Below the pieces are notes generated by a model. That model had not been told where the DNA came from and did no database searches. It saw only the letters and a program-made list of their open reading frames with translations. 34,606 nt of DNA from Oscillospiraceae bacterium (GTDB lineage: Bacteria; Bacillota; Clostridia; Oscillospirales; Ruminococcaceae). The DNA lies in NCBI GenBank assembly GCA_017848055.1, contig JAGALZ010000037.1, positions 1-34,606 on the forward strand, read 5' to 3'. The position numbers were made by a program, and so were the translations under genes. Position 1 is the stretch's first letter. Every line of letters starts with the position of its first letter. Positions 15,603-25,854 of the stretch are shown one piece after another.

Positions 15603-18281
15603 ATGAAAAAAGTTTTAGATTTAAGCGGTAAGTGGGACTTCCGTTTTTGCAGCGGAGAGCTTATAAGCGAGGATTTTTCTGACAGCATAGTGTTGCCGGG
15701 AACGACCTCTTGCGCCCAAAAGGGAAAGCTTAACGAAAAGGCTGAAACCGGTCACCTTACCGATATTTATAAATTTGAGGGAGAAGCAGCTTTCAGAAGG
15801 ACTGTTTCTTTACCATGCATCGAAAACGGTGAAAAGGCTTTCTTGCATCTTGAAAGAACACGAATTACAGAGCTTGAAATCGACGGCAGAGTAATCGGCA
15901 CACAAGATAGCCTTTGCACATCGCATAACTATGATATTACAGAGTTCTGCGACGGAAACGAGCATACTCTGGTAGTCTATGTTTCAAACGTCGGATACAA
16001 GACAAGGGGCGGACATATGACCTCTCCCGATACACAGACTAACTGGCTTGGTATCACAGGAAAAATCGAAGTCAGGGTTTTCGGCAAAGTGTATGCTAAG
16101 GATGTCACAATTACACCGAATGCAAAGAGAAAAGAGTTTTCTGTAACTGCTACAATCTGCGGTGCACAAAGCGGAAGCGTTGCATTGAAGGCTTGCTGCC
16201 TCGATAGTGTAGCAGAATGTCAGGCTCTGTTTGCCGATTCAAAGCTTTACGCAACTCTGAGCCTCGGTGACAATGCGAAATACTGGAGCGAATTTGAGAG
16301 AAATCTCTATGATATCACAATCGACACCGGCTGCGATGTTTTCAGCGCAAAAGCAGGACTTCGTGACTTTGAGGCAAAGGAAGACAAGTTCTACATAAAC
16401 GGCAAAAAGACCTTCCTGCGTGGCAAGCACGACGGACTTATTTTTCCGCTTACAGGCTATGCCCCGACCGACACTGACGAATGGGTGCGTATCCTCGAAA
16501 TCTCCAAGTCCTACGGTATAAATCACTACAGATTCCATACTTGCTGCCCACCCGAAGCGGCATTCGAAGCAGCGGATATCGTCGGAATTTATATGGAGCC
16601 TGAGCTTCCGTTCTGGGGCTCTATCCACGGAGAAAATGACGAGGGCTTCAACAGACAGGAGCAGGAATACCTCATTGAAGAAGGTAAACGAATCCTCAGA
16701 GAGTTCGGTAACCACCCGTCCTTCTGTATGATGTCAATGGGCAACGAGCTTTGGGGAAGCCCCGAGCGTATAAACGAGATTATGGGTGTTCTCAGACAGA
16801 GTGACTCAAGACCCCTTTACACAATGGGTTCAAACTGCTTCCAGTTCGTTCCGTGCACAGTAGAGAATGACGACTTCTTCTGCGGTGTAAGACTTTCCAA
16901 GGAAAGACTTATCCGTGGCTCATATGCGATGTGCGACGCACCGCTTGGCCACGTCCAGACGCAGGAGCCGTCCACAATGAAGGATTACGACAGTGAGATT
17001 TGTGCCGTTTCCGACAGTGGCGGAAGCGAGGACGGCGACACTATCCAGATTCAGTATGAAACGGGAGTAAAGACTGTTAAGGCAAGCTCCAAGGGAGCAG
17101 GCTTTACCCCGAAAATTCCAATCGTTACACACGAGATAGGTCAGTACGAAACCTATCCCGACTTTACCGAAATTGATAAGTATACAGGCCCTCTCAAGGC
17201 AAGAAACTTCGAGATTTTCAGAGAAAGACTTGAAGAGAAGGGACTTTCCCACCTTGCAAAGGATTACTTTACGGCAAGCGGAAAGCTCGCAATGGACTGC
17301 TATAAGGAAGAGCTCGAAGCGGTGCTTCGTTCAAAGAAGCTCGCAGGCTGTCAGATTCTCGATATCCAGGACTTCTCAGGTCAGGGAACTGCGCTTGTTG
17401 GAGTGCTTAACGCCCTTATGGAAAACAAGGGAATTATCACAGATGCCGAGTGGAGAGAGTTCTTCTCGCAGACAGTAGTTTTAGCACGCTTTGAGAAATA
17501 TGTCTATACAGTCGGTGAGGGCTTTACAGCAAAGGTACAGCTGTGTGACTACGGCAATGAAAGCCTTTGCGGAAAAACACTCAGCTGGTCACTCGGCACA
17601 CATAGCGGAAGCTTCACAATCGGCGATTACGAAAACTATTGCGATATCGGCGAAATAATCATATCCAGTATCTCAGACAAGGACGAAACAATAGCTCTCA
17701 CGCTCAGCGTTGACGGTACAGATATCCGCAACCACTATGATATCCGTGTCCTGGCAAAGGTTGATTCTGTTGAGCTTGACGGCGTGACAGTGGTAAGTGA
17801 ACTTGATGATAACGCAAAGCAGTCGCTTGAAAGAGGCGAAACAGTCATACTCGCCCGTGTTCCCGATGTGGATAAGAGTATCGAGGGCTTTTACTGTCAG
17901 GACTTCTGGTGCTATCCGATGTTCCGTTCCATTTCTCAGTCAATGGGCAGAAAGGTTCCCGTAGGTACAATGGGACTTCTTATTGACAACGGGCATCCGG
18001 CACTTGCAGGCTTCAAGAGTGAAAAGCACTCAACACCGCAGTGGTTCAAGACCGTAATGAGCTCACGAAGCGAAATTCTCGACGACGTTAAGGATAAGAG
18101 AGTAATTGTCCGTACAATCGATAACTTTGAGCGAAACCATGACCTCGCACTAATCTATGAATATGATTATGAGAGCGGTAAGGTGCTCGTGGTAAACTGC
18201 GAATTGAATTCCCTTACAGCCTCACCCGAAGGAAGAGTGCTCTTAAAATCGCTCGCAGATTACGCTAAGAATAATGCATAA
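15603..18281 (+). CDS. Glycoside hydrolase family 2 enzyme
   Basis: 892 residues. A TTG opens the frame at 15582, but the ATG at 15603 is preceded by AAGGA at good spacing. The N-terminal sugar-binding jelly roll (about 1-165, with SGKWDFRF and DGNEHTLVVYVSN), an Ig-like domain (about 166-255) and the TIM barrel follow the GH2 order. Candidate catalytic acids are E382 in MSMGNELWG (acid/base) and E511 in VTHEIGQYE (nucleophile). About 370 further residues form accessory beta domains and a C-terminal region ending LKSLADYAK. There is no signal peptide, so it acts in the cytoplasm on imported oligosaccharides. GH2 covers beta-galactosidase, beta-glucuronidase, beta-mannosidase and others; I cannot assign the sugar. 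No transporter or regulator gene is adjacent. Confidence 0.92.
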   Translation: MKKVLDLSGKWDFRFCSGELISEDFSDSIVLPGTTSCAQKGKLNEKAETGHLTDIYKFEGEAAFRRTVSLPCIENGEKAFLHLERTRITELEIDGRVIGTQDSLCTSHNYDITEFCDGNEHTLVVYVSNVGYKTRGGHMTSPDTQTNWLGITGKIEVRVFGKVYAKDVTITPNAKRKEFSVTATICGAQSGSVALKACCLDSVAECQALFADSKLYATLSLGDNAKYWSEFERNLYDITIDTGCDVFSAKAGLRDFEAKEDKFYINGKKTFLRGKHDGLIFPLTGYAPTDTDEWVRILEISKSYGINHYRFHTCCPPEAAFEAADIVGIYMEPELPFWGSIHGENDEGFNRQEQEYLIEEGKRILREFGNHPSFCMMSMGNELWGSPERINEIMGVLRQSDSRPLYTMGSNCFQFVPCTVENDDFFCGVRLSKERLIRGSYAMCDAPLGHVQTQEPSTMKDYDSEICAVSDSGGSEDGDTIQIQYETGVKTVKASSKGAGFTPKIPIVTHEIGQYETYPDFTEIDKYTGPLKARNFEIFRERLEEKGLSHLAKDYFTASGKLAMDCYKEELEAVLRSKKLAGCQILDIQDFSGQGTALVGVLNALMENKGIITDAEWREFFSQTVVLARFEKYVYTVGEGFTAKVQLCDYGNESLCGKTLSWSLGTHSGSFTIGDYENYCDIGEIIISSISDKDETIALTLSVDGTDIRNHYDIRVLAKVDSVELDGVTVVSELDDNAKQSLERGETVILARVPDVDKSIEGFYCQDFWCYPMFRSISQSMGRKVPVGTMGLLIDNGHPALAGFKSEKHSTPQWFKTVMSSRSEILDDVKDKRVIVRTIDNFERNHDLALIYEYDYESGKVLVVNCELNSLTASPEGRVLLKSLADYAKNNA

Positions 18282-18285
18282 CAAA

Positions 18286-18328
18286 AAATCGGAACCGAGG
18301 ATTGTCCTTGATTCCGATTTGTTTTTTT
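18286..18328. terminator. Terminator between GH2 and htrA
   Basis: AAATCGGAA (18286-18294) pairs with TTCCGATTT (18312-18320), followed by GTTTTTTT on the plus strand. A run of A before the left arm lets it work on the minus strand too. The two genes converge here. Confidence 0.85.
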
Positions 18329-19667
18329 AGTCTTTTATCATTCCTTCGGTCGCAGTGTTGTCAGCTTCAAGCTTGAACACAATCTCGTAGGTGGAGATTA
18401 TTTCCGTTCCGTCCTCGTTGACCCTGGCAACAGTCGCTTTCATCGTGTCGCCCGGCTTTTTGCTGTCAAGAACTTCGTCGATTGTAGGAACATCATATAC
18501 CGCCTTGCCGTCAAAGTGTGTGATGAAGTCACCGACTGCAAGCTCTGTGTTTGCAATGTCGCAGTCCTTATCAATCTCAACAACCCTGAGACCTGCGGTT
18601 GCATAGCCGTACATCTGAACGTGAAGAGGGGAGATTCCGTTGAATATGATTCCTACTCTTACTCTGTCAGCGACATAGCCGTTTTCGATGAGAGATTCAA
18701 TTATCGGCTTTGCTTCATTTGTCGAGATTGCAAAACCGATGCTGTCGTAGATTGCGGAGTTAAGCTTGGACGAGGTGATTCCTATAACCTGTCCCCACAT
18801 ATTCAGAAGCGCACCGCCCGAGTTTCCGTGATTAATCGCAGCGTCAATCTGTATGCAGTTGACTTCTCTCATTTCCTCGGATACCTGAATTTCTCTGTCA
18901 ACTGCCGAAACAATACCCTTTGTTACAGAGCCGTAAAGTCCGGCAGGGCTTCCGATTGCAACAACCTCTTCACCGACCGAAACCTTATCGCTGTCACAGA
19001 ACTGAGCAGGGGAAAGTCCCGAAGCAGCAATCTTTATAACCGCAATATCAGTTTTTACATCGCTTCCGATAAGCTGTGCCTGGTACATAGTATCGTCATG
19101 CAGAATAACTGTAATCTTTGTGTTATCTGTCTTAGTATCAACAACGTGTGCATTTGTGACAATGTAGCCGTCTGCGCTGATTATAACACCGGAACCCTGC
19201 GAGGAGCCGTTTGTAAGCTCTCCTACGGTGTTTCCGCTACTGTAAACAACGATTGAAACAACCGACGGCCCGATAGCCTTGGCAACACCCTCGGCTGTGT
19301 ATCTGCCGTCCGGCTGATAGTATTGCTCTTCAAGCTGGGGAGTATCGTACAGTGGAAGAGTAAAGCTCATATTTCCGCTTTTCTCGAACATACTTCTCAG
19401 CCAGCCCTTGCCAAGAACTGCCGAAGTCATCATAAGTGCCATAACAGTACACGACAAAAGCAGTAAGACAACAATGCCTAAGATTTTAAGCTTTCCGCCA
19501 CGTCGCTGACGCTTATAAGGCAGCACCTCGCCCCAGAAGATTTCGGGCGTTATGCTGTTTTTCTTTTCTTCAGACGAATCCTGCACAGCCTGGGTATTAT
19601 CGACAAATTCCTTTGCCGCCTTGTAGTGCACAGCCGTCTTTTCTATCTGCCTTTCAAAAAAATCCAT
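18327..19667 (-). CDS. HtrA/DegP-like membrane-anchored serine protease with PDZ domain
   Basis: 446 residues. A cytoplasmic N-terminus of about 60 residues ends in a basic stretch (KRQRRGGKLK), followed by one membrane helix (61-84). The trypsin-like domain has the complete triad: H174 in TNAHVV, D207 in KTDIAVIKI and S283 in NHGNSGGALL. The C-terminal PDZ domain (about 330-425) includes VGIIFNG, AGLRVVEI, VGDFITHFDGKAV and LDSKKPGDTMKATV. It degrades or refolds damaged proteins outside the membrane. It follows the histidine kinase by 12 nt, so protease and two-component system are co-expressed, as in known envelope-stress circuits. Confidence 0.94.
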   Translation of the reverse strand: MDFFERQIEKTAVHYKAAKEFVDNTQAVQDSSEEKKNSITPEIFWGEVLPYKRQRRGGKLKILGIVVLLLLSCTVMALMMTSAVLGKGWLRSMFEKSGNMSFTLPLYDTPQLEEQYYQPDGRYTAEGVAKAIGPSVVSIVVYSSGNTVGELTNGSSQGSGVIISADGYIVTNAHVVDTKTDNTKITVILHDDTMYQAQLIGSDVKTDIAVIKIAASGLSPAQFCDSDKVSVGEEVVAIGSPAGLYGSVTKGIVSAVDREIQVSEEMREVNCIQIDAAINHGNSGGALLNMWGQVIGITSSKLNSAIYDSIGFAISTNEAKPIIESLIENGYVADRVRVGIIFNGISPLHVQMYGYATAGLRVVEIDKDCDIANTELAVGDFITHFDGKAVYDVPTIDEVLDSKKPGDTMKATVARVNEDGTEIISTYEIVFKLEADNTATEGMIKD

Positions 19668-19679
19668 ATAGATTCAAAA

Positions 19680-21125
19680 TCACTCCTTGGTCATCGGCTG
19701 GTTAGGCAGAGTGAATACAAATTCAGTGTATTCGCCCTTTACACTTCTGACCATAATGTTACCGCCGTGAAGCTTAACGATAGAACGTACAATATTGAGT
19801 CCCAGACCTACGCCGCTCTTGTCCTTGCCTCGTGATTCGTCGGATTTATAGAATCTGTCAAATACCATAGGAAGCTCCTCTTCGGACAGTCCTTCGCCGC
19901 TGTTCTTTATAGAAACAGCAGTAAGCTTGTCGTGCGGAGTAAAGCCGAATTCAATGTAGCCGCCATTGTCAACAAACTTGATAGCGTTTTCCAGAAGGTT
20001 ATAGATAACCTGATGCACAAGGTCGTTGTCAGCACAAACCATAACTCTGTCAACATCAAGACCACGCACATCGATTTGCTTGTCCTCAAGCCTTGATTCG
20101 AAGGTAACAAGCGTATCAACAATCGGCTCTAAAAGGCTGAATGTCTGGCAATTGAGCTCCATGCTTCCCGATTCGATTTTAGCAAGATTCAGCATACTTC
20201 TGACAAGTCTTGTAAGTCGCTGAACCTCGGATGATATGATTCTTAAATACTTTTTCTCCTCTGATGGTGGAATTGTGCCGTCGAGAATACCGTCAACAAA
20301 TCCGCCTATAGAGGTCATCGGAGTTCTCAGCTCGTGGGATACGTTCGCAACAAAGCTGCTTCTCATCTTGTCGTAGTTGTTAAGAGAGGCAGCCATATCG
20401 TTGAAGGCGTTACCGAGAACATAGAACTCGGTCGTGTCATACTCAGGAACACGTTCGGTAAAGTTACCTTCACCGATAATTTTAGCAGTCTGTGACAGCT
20501 CCTTGATAGGAGAGGTAAGACGCATTGTCGCAATGTATACTATAACGAGTGCCACCGCAAGAACAAACAGCATCGATATCAAGAATATCTGCATTATGTT
20601 CCATACATAGCTGTCCTGCTCGGAAAGTGAAATCGCACCGAACATATAAAACGGCTTGTCACCGTACGAGAATGACGCACCGACAGAGTGCATGCTTTCC
20701 TTGAAGAAGCCGTCCAAATCAGTATCAAAATACTTTCCCTCACCAACAGCCTGAGCAAGAATATCCGTAGATATTGCGCCGGTTTTGTCGGAAAAAGTTG
20801 TGCAAGCGACGTTTCCATTGCCGTCAAAGATATAGAACTCTCCGCCGATAGACTGAGCGTGGCTCTTGATAACTTCGAACACCTCAGCAGAAGAAATGAG
20901 CTTATCCGTTTCGCTCAAACCGCTTTCCTGAGCTAACAAGTCCATAGCATCTATCGTTTCAACACATGCATCGGAAACGTTTGTCTGAATCAGGTCACGC
21001 TTTTCGCCGACAAAGTACTGAGAAGAAACGAGCAGTAATACTGCACCTAAGCATACAAAGCTTACGAGTATTACTGCCGCACAGATTATAAAGTATTTAA
21101 AGAATATGCTTTTGGTATCCCGCAT
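19680..21125 (-). CDS. Sensor histidine kinase (HAMP, HisKA, HATPase)
   Basis: 481 residues. First membrane helix about 9-34, extracytoplasmic sensor about 35-172, second helix about 174-200, then HAMP (RLTSPIKELSQTAKIIGEGNF). HisKA carries H264 in FVANVSHELRTPMTSIGGF, and the HATPase has its N box (VHQVIYNLLENAIKF), DRFYKSD and GVGLGLNIVRSIV. It resembles ResE/PhoR/WalK-class kinases but has no PAS domain. The stop codon of the regulator gene and this start overlap as TAATG, so translation is coupled. The signal is unknown; envelope stress is suggested by the htrA gene that follows. Confidence 0.95.
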   Translation of the reverse strand: MRDTKSIFFKYFIICAAVILVSFVCLGAVLLLVSSQYFVGEKRDLIQTNVSDACVETIDAMDLLAQESGLSETDKLISSAEVFEVIKSHAQSIGGEFYIFDGNGNVACTTFSDKTGAISTDILAQAVGEGKYFDTDLDGFFKESMHSVGASFSYGDKPFYMFGAISLSEQDSYVWNIMQIFLISMLFVLAVALVIVYIATMRLTSPIKELSQTAKIIGEGNFTERVPEYDTTEFYVLGNAFNDMAASLNNYDKMRSSFVANVSHELRTPMTSIGGFVDGILDGTIPPSEEKKYLRIISSEVQRLTRLVRSMLNLAKIESGSMELNCQTFSLLEPIVDTLVTFESRLEDKQIDVRGLDVDRVMVCADNDLVHQVIYNLLENAIKFVDNGGYIEFGFTPHDKLTAVSIKNSGEGLSEEELPMVFDRFYKSDESRGKDKSGVGLGLNIVRSIVKLHGGNIMVRSVKGEYTEFVFTLPNQPMTKE

Positions 21126-21820
21126 TATTCCTCGTTAGCCTCAAACTTGTAGCCAACGCCCCATACGGTCTTGAGTGCCCACTTGTCGGAAACACCCTCA
21201 AGCTTTTCACGAAGACGCTTAACGTGAACGTCAATAGTTCTTGAGTCACCGTAGTATTCAAAGCCCCATACTTCGTCAAGAAGCTGGTCTCTTGTGTAAA
21301 CTCTGTTAGGGTTTGAAGCGAGATGGAAGAGAAGCTCAAGCTCCTTAGGAGGAGTATCGAGAATCTTTCCGTCAACCTTAAGCTCGTATCTTGTCATATT
21401 TACAGAAAGCTTGTCATAACGAACTTCCTTGATTTCGGTTTCAGATGAGGTCTGACCTACTCTTCTTGTAACAGCCTTGATTCTTGCAATAACTTCCTTT
21501 GTATCAAATGGCTTTACAACGTAGTCGTCAGCACCAAGCTCAAGACCTAAAACCTTGTCAAAGGTTTCGCCCTTAGCTGTAAGCATAATAATCGGAACAT
21601 TGGACTTCTTTCTGATTTCTCTGCAAACCTGCCAGCCGTCAAGACCGGGGAGCATAATGTCGAGAAGAACAATATCAGGCTTCAATGCATTGAACTTAAC
21701 AACAGCCTCTTCACCGTCGTGTGAGAGAATAACGCTGTAGCCGTCCTTTTCAAGATAGAGTCTTAAAAGCTCGCAGATATTCTTGTCGTCATCAACTACC
21801 AGAACTTTTCCAAGTGACAT
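21125..21820 (-). CDS. OmpR/PhoB-family response regulator
   Basis: 231 residues from the ATG at 21820. The frame extends to 21910, but AAGGA eight nt upstream and the start MSLGKVLVVDDD favour this ATG. The receiver has acidic D10-D12, phospho-acceptor D54 (DIVLLDIMLPG), the Thr in MLTAKG and the Lys in DDYVVKPF. The C-terminal winged helix has TPPKELELLFHLASNPNRVY, LLDEVWGFEYYGDSRTIDVH and LKTVWGVGYKF. It is the first gene of the regulator-kinase-htrA operon. Direct repeats upstream suggest positive autoregulation. Confidence 0.96.
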   Translation of the reverse strand: MSLGKVLVVDDDKNICELLRLYLEKDGYSVILSHDGEEAVVKFNALKPDIVLLDIMLPGLDGWQVCREIRKKSNVPIIMLTAKGETFDKVLGLELGADDYVVKPFDTKEVIARIKAVTRRVGQTSSETEIKEVRYDKLSVNMTRYELKVDGKILDTPPKELELLFHLASNPNRVYTRDQLLDEVWGFEYYGDSRTIDVHVKRLREKLEGVSDKWALKTVWGVGYKFEANEE

Positions 21821-21908
21821 AAAAAACATCCTTCCCTTTATAAATAATGGTATCCTGCGCTCGTTAAATTTTGAACAAAACGCAAGCAAATTTTCAATTG
21901 ATACATCC

Positions 21909-21973
21909 ATTATAACAAATTCACAAATGAAGTTTATTATCTAAATATTACTAAATAATTAACAAACAGTTAA
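21909..21973 (-). promoter_or_regulatory. Response-regulator promoter with direct repeats
   Basis: Minus strand: extended -10 TGTTATAAT (consensus -10 at 21914-21909) but a poor -35 (ATAAAC at the 17-nt position). CTAAATA occurs twice, at 21941-21947 and 21951-21957, one helical turn apart and just upstream of the -35 position. Further out is the inverted repeat TTAAC-5-GTTAA (21959-21973). Tandem repeats with a period of about 10 bp next to a weak -35 are the layout expected for an OmpR-family activator. That the product of this operon binds there is inference. Confidence 0.55.
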
Positions 21974-22124
21974 TATTGAGGCGATTTCTGCCAAACTATG
22001 TGTTTGCAAGCAGTAGCTCAGGTGATTTGATTGAATAAAGAGGCTGTATTTGTCAATAGTTTTCCAAAGAGAAACTTGTTATTTGTGCTAAGTGACGAAA
22101 TTGAGACCATTTGACATATACCCC

Positions 22125-22152
22125 TTGAATTTTTACAAAATGGTGGTAAAAT
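22125..22152 (+). promoter_or_regulatory. groESL promoter
   Basis: TTGAAT (22125-22130), 16-nt spacer, TAAAAT (22147-22152), with an extended TGG before the -10. The CIRCE operator begins five bases downstream and would cover the start site. Bases 21974-22124 show nothing else that I can support. Confidence 0.7.
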
Positions 22153-22156
22153 ATAA

Positions 22157-22183
22157 TTAGCACTCAAAACAAAAGAGTGCTAA
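22157..22183. promoter_or_regulatory. CIRCE operator (HrcA binding site)
   Basis: TTAGCACTC - 9 nt - GAGTGCTAA, a perfect match to the consensus CIRCE inverted repeat, between the groESL promoter and groES. It predicts repression by HrcA, relieved when GroEL is occupied by unfolded protein. hrcA itself is not in this window. Confidence 0.97.
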
Positions 22184-24174
<1,991 letters not shown>

Positions 24175-24206
24175 ACCCCATCATAAGAACTATACCTATA
24201 TAGAGT

Positions 24207-24383
24207 TTTATGTGTATTTATCGGGGGAAACCTTTCTGAAGAAAGTTTCTCCCCCGAACCCCCTTACAAAGACTTTTATTATGATTTCAGCCCCATAGGT
24301 ACCCTATGGGGCTGAAATTTTACTATAAAAGTTTTAGGAAAGGAGTTTGAGGAATAACCCTTTTTCAAAAGGGTTTTCCTCAA
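24207..24383 (+). repeat. Composite palindromic element, copy D
   Basis: The GC-rich hairpin (24221-24257), a compact central palindrome (24284-24318, 16-bp arms with a 3-nt loop) and the A/T-rich hairpin (24347-24383). Same arm order as copy A, but without the variable loop of about 45 nt in the centre. It follows groEL by about 30 nt and is the only candidate terminator of groESL. The rest of the groEL-24574 gap holds only the downstream promoter. Confidence 0.9.
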
Positions 24384-24465
24384 TAACACAAATAAACTTT
24401 TGTATGAGTATGGGTGGGAAATTTTTGTGCAAAACGCTGAAAATGAAGAATTTGCCGATTTGCTA

Positions 24466-24494
24466 TTGCAATCTGTACGGGAAGGTGGTATTAT
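24466..24494 (+). promoter_or_regulatory. Promoter of the aldolase-like gene
   Basis: TTGCAA (24466-24471), 17-nt spacer, TATTAT (24489-24494), with an extended TGG before the -10. Confidence 0.75.
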
Positions 24495-24514
24495 ATATAC
24501 ATAAACTTTAGCAC

Positions 24515-24546
24515 ATAAAAGCTTAAAAGCATAAAAGCACTAAAGT
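24515..24546 (+). repeat. Degenerate 8-bp tandem repeat in the 5' leader
   Basis: Four consecutive 8-mers: ATAAAAGC, TTAAAAGC, ATAAAAGC, ACTAAAGT. They begin about 20 bp after the -10 and so lie in the transcribed leader. They may be a regulatory site or a slippage tract. Confidence 0.6.
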
Positions 24547-24573
24547 AAAGCGACACAGAAAGAAGGATTTATC

Positions 24574-25551
24574 ATGGAACGTAAGGGTAGCCTTATGACC
24601 TACAGACCCGATGTAAGGGTACTTGACGCAACAATCAGAGACGGTGGACTCGTAAATAATTTCCGCTTCAGTGATGAGTTTGTAAAGAAGCTTTATCTTG
24701 CAAACCTCAAAGCAGGCGTTGACTATATGGAATTCGGATATAAGGCTTCAACAGATATCTTTAAGGAAGAGGATTTCGGTCCCTGGAAGTTCTGCAAGGA
24801 AGAGGACCTGAGAAGAATTGTCGGCAACAATGACACCGATATGAAAATTGCTGTTATGGCAGACGTCGGAAGATGCAACTTAGAGCGTGACCTTCTTCCA
24901 AAGTCTGAGAGCGTAATCGATATGGTAAGAATTGCGACATACATCACAACAATGCCTGCCGCAATCGAAATGATTGAGTACTGCCACTCTCTAGGTTACG
25001 AAACAACCTGCAATATTATGGCTATCTCAAAGGCTAATACAACCGATATCGAAATTGCACTCGAAATGCTCTCGAAGTCATCGGTTGACGTTATCTACCT
25101 TGTTGACAGCTACGGTTCTGTTTACCCCGAGCAGGTTCAAGTTCTCACAAAGCAGTACCTTGCCTGTGCAGAAGCCTGCGGCAAGCAGGTCGGTATGCAC
25201 GCGCACAACAACCAGCAGCTCGCTTTCGCAAATACTATCGAAGCGTGTTCAATGGGTGCAAGCTTCCTCGACGCAACAGTCGGAAGCCTCGGCAGAGGTG
25301 CAGGCAACTGCGCAATGGAGCTTCTCCTCGGATTCCTCAAGAACCCTAAGTACAATATCACACATATACTCAAATTCTACGAGGAGCATATATTGAAGCT
25401 CAAAGCTGAAGGACTCGTCTGGGGCTACGATATCGCTTACCTGCTTACAGGTAAGATGAACCTGCACCCGTCTTCCGCTATCAACTTCACTAACGAGGGT
25501 AAGACAGATTACGCAGAGTTCTACCACAGAATCTTCGATATGGACTGCTAA
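24574..25551 (+). CDS. DRE-TIM metallolyase, aldolase-like (HMGL superfamily)
   Basis: 325 residues. The first barrel strand has VRVLDATIRDGGLVNNF (D18, R22, D23), the DRE catalytic signature in the D-x-x-x-R-D-G-G form typical of 4-hydroxy-2-oxovalerate aldolases. The metal ligands are in VGMHAHNNQQLAFAN (H209, H211), with the VDSYGS strand and a glycine-rich AGNCAMELLL loop. These enzymes use a divalent metal and cleave or form C-C bonds on pyruvate- or acetyl-CoA-derived carbanions. The usual partner, an acylating aldehyde dehydrogenase, is absent and the gene stands alone, so the reaction is unknown. AGAAGGA lies upstream of the ATG at 24574. It is placed between two copies of the palindromic element. 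Confidence 0.88.
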   Translation: MERKGSLMTYRPDVRVLDATIRDGGLVNNFRFSDEFVKKLYLANLKAGVDYMEFGYKASTDIFKEEDFGPWKFCKEEDLRRIVGNNDTDMKIAVMADVGRCNLERDLLPKSESVIDMVRIATYITTMPAAIEMIEYCHSLGYETTCNIMAISKANTTDIEIALEMLSKSSVDVIYLVDSYGSVYPEQVQVLTKQYLACAEACGKQVGMHAHNNQQLAFANTIEACSMGASFLDATVGSLGRGAGNCAMELLLGFLKNPKYNITHILKFYEEHILKLKAEGLVWGYDIAYLLTGKMNLHPSSAINFTNEGKTDYAEFYHRIFDMDC

Positions 25552-25600
25552 TAAATCTGTCCCTGATGTCAGTACTCATTTAGTAAGTTTATGTGTTCTG

Positions 25601-25822
25601 TTGAGGATAACCCTTTTGAAAAAGGGTTATTCCTCAAACTCCTTTCCTAAAACTTTTGTTATAAATTTCAGCCCCATAGGGTACACATCAAGAGAATGTT
25701 TTGAATTTCTCAGGATTGTGATAGGTACCCTATGGGGCTGAAATCATATTAAAAGTCTTTGTAAGGGGGTTCGGGGGAGAAACTTTCTTCAGAAAGGTTT
25801 CCCCCGATAAATACACATAAAT
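25601..25822 (-). repeat. Composite palindromic element, copy E
   Basis: The A/T-rich hairpin on the left (25601-25637), a central palindrome with variable loop (25667-25744) and the GC-rich hairpin on the right (about 25770-25806), then GATAAATACACATAAAT as in copies B and D. It lies between the convergent aldolase-like gene and the long RiPP/kinase operon, and is the likely terminator of both. Nothing else was seen in 25552-25854. Confidence 0.9.
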
Positions 25823-25854
25823 CTACTAAATAAGTAATAACGTTAAGAGCAGGC

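Noticed and set aside
16239..16715. 158-codon frame opposite the GH2 gene
   Set aside because: Antisense within a continuous glycosidase frame, with no ribosome site or family resemblance.
18516..19256. Long open frame of 246 codons opposite htrA
   Set aside because: Antisense to a complete protease with an intact catalytic triad; Cys/Asn-rich composition without any domain. A shadow of codon bias.
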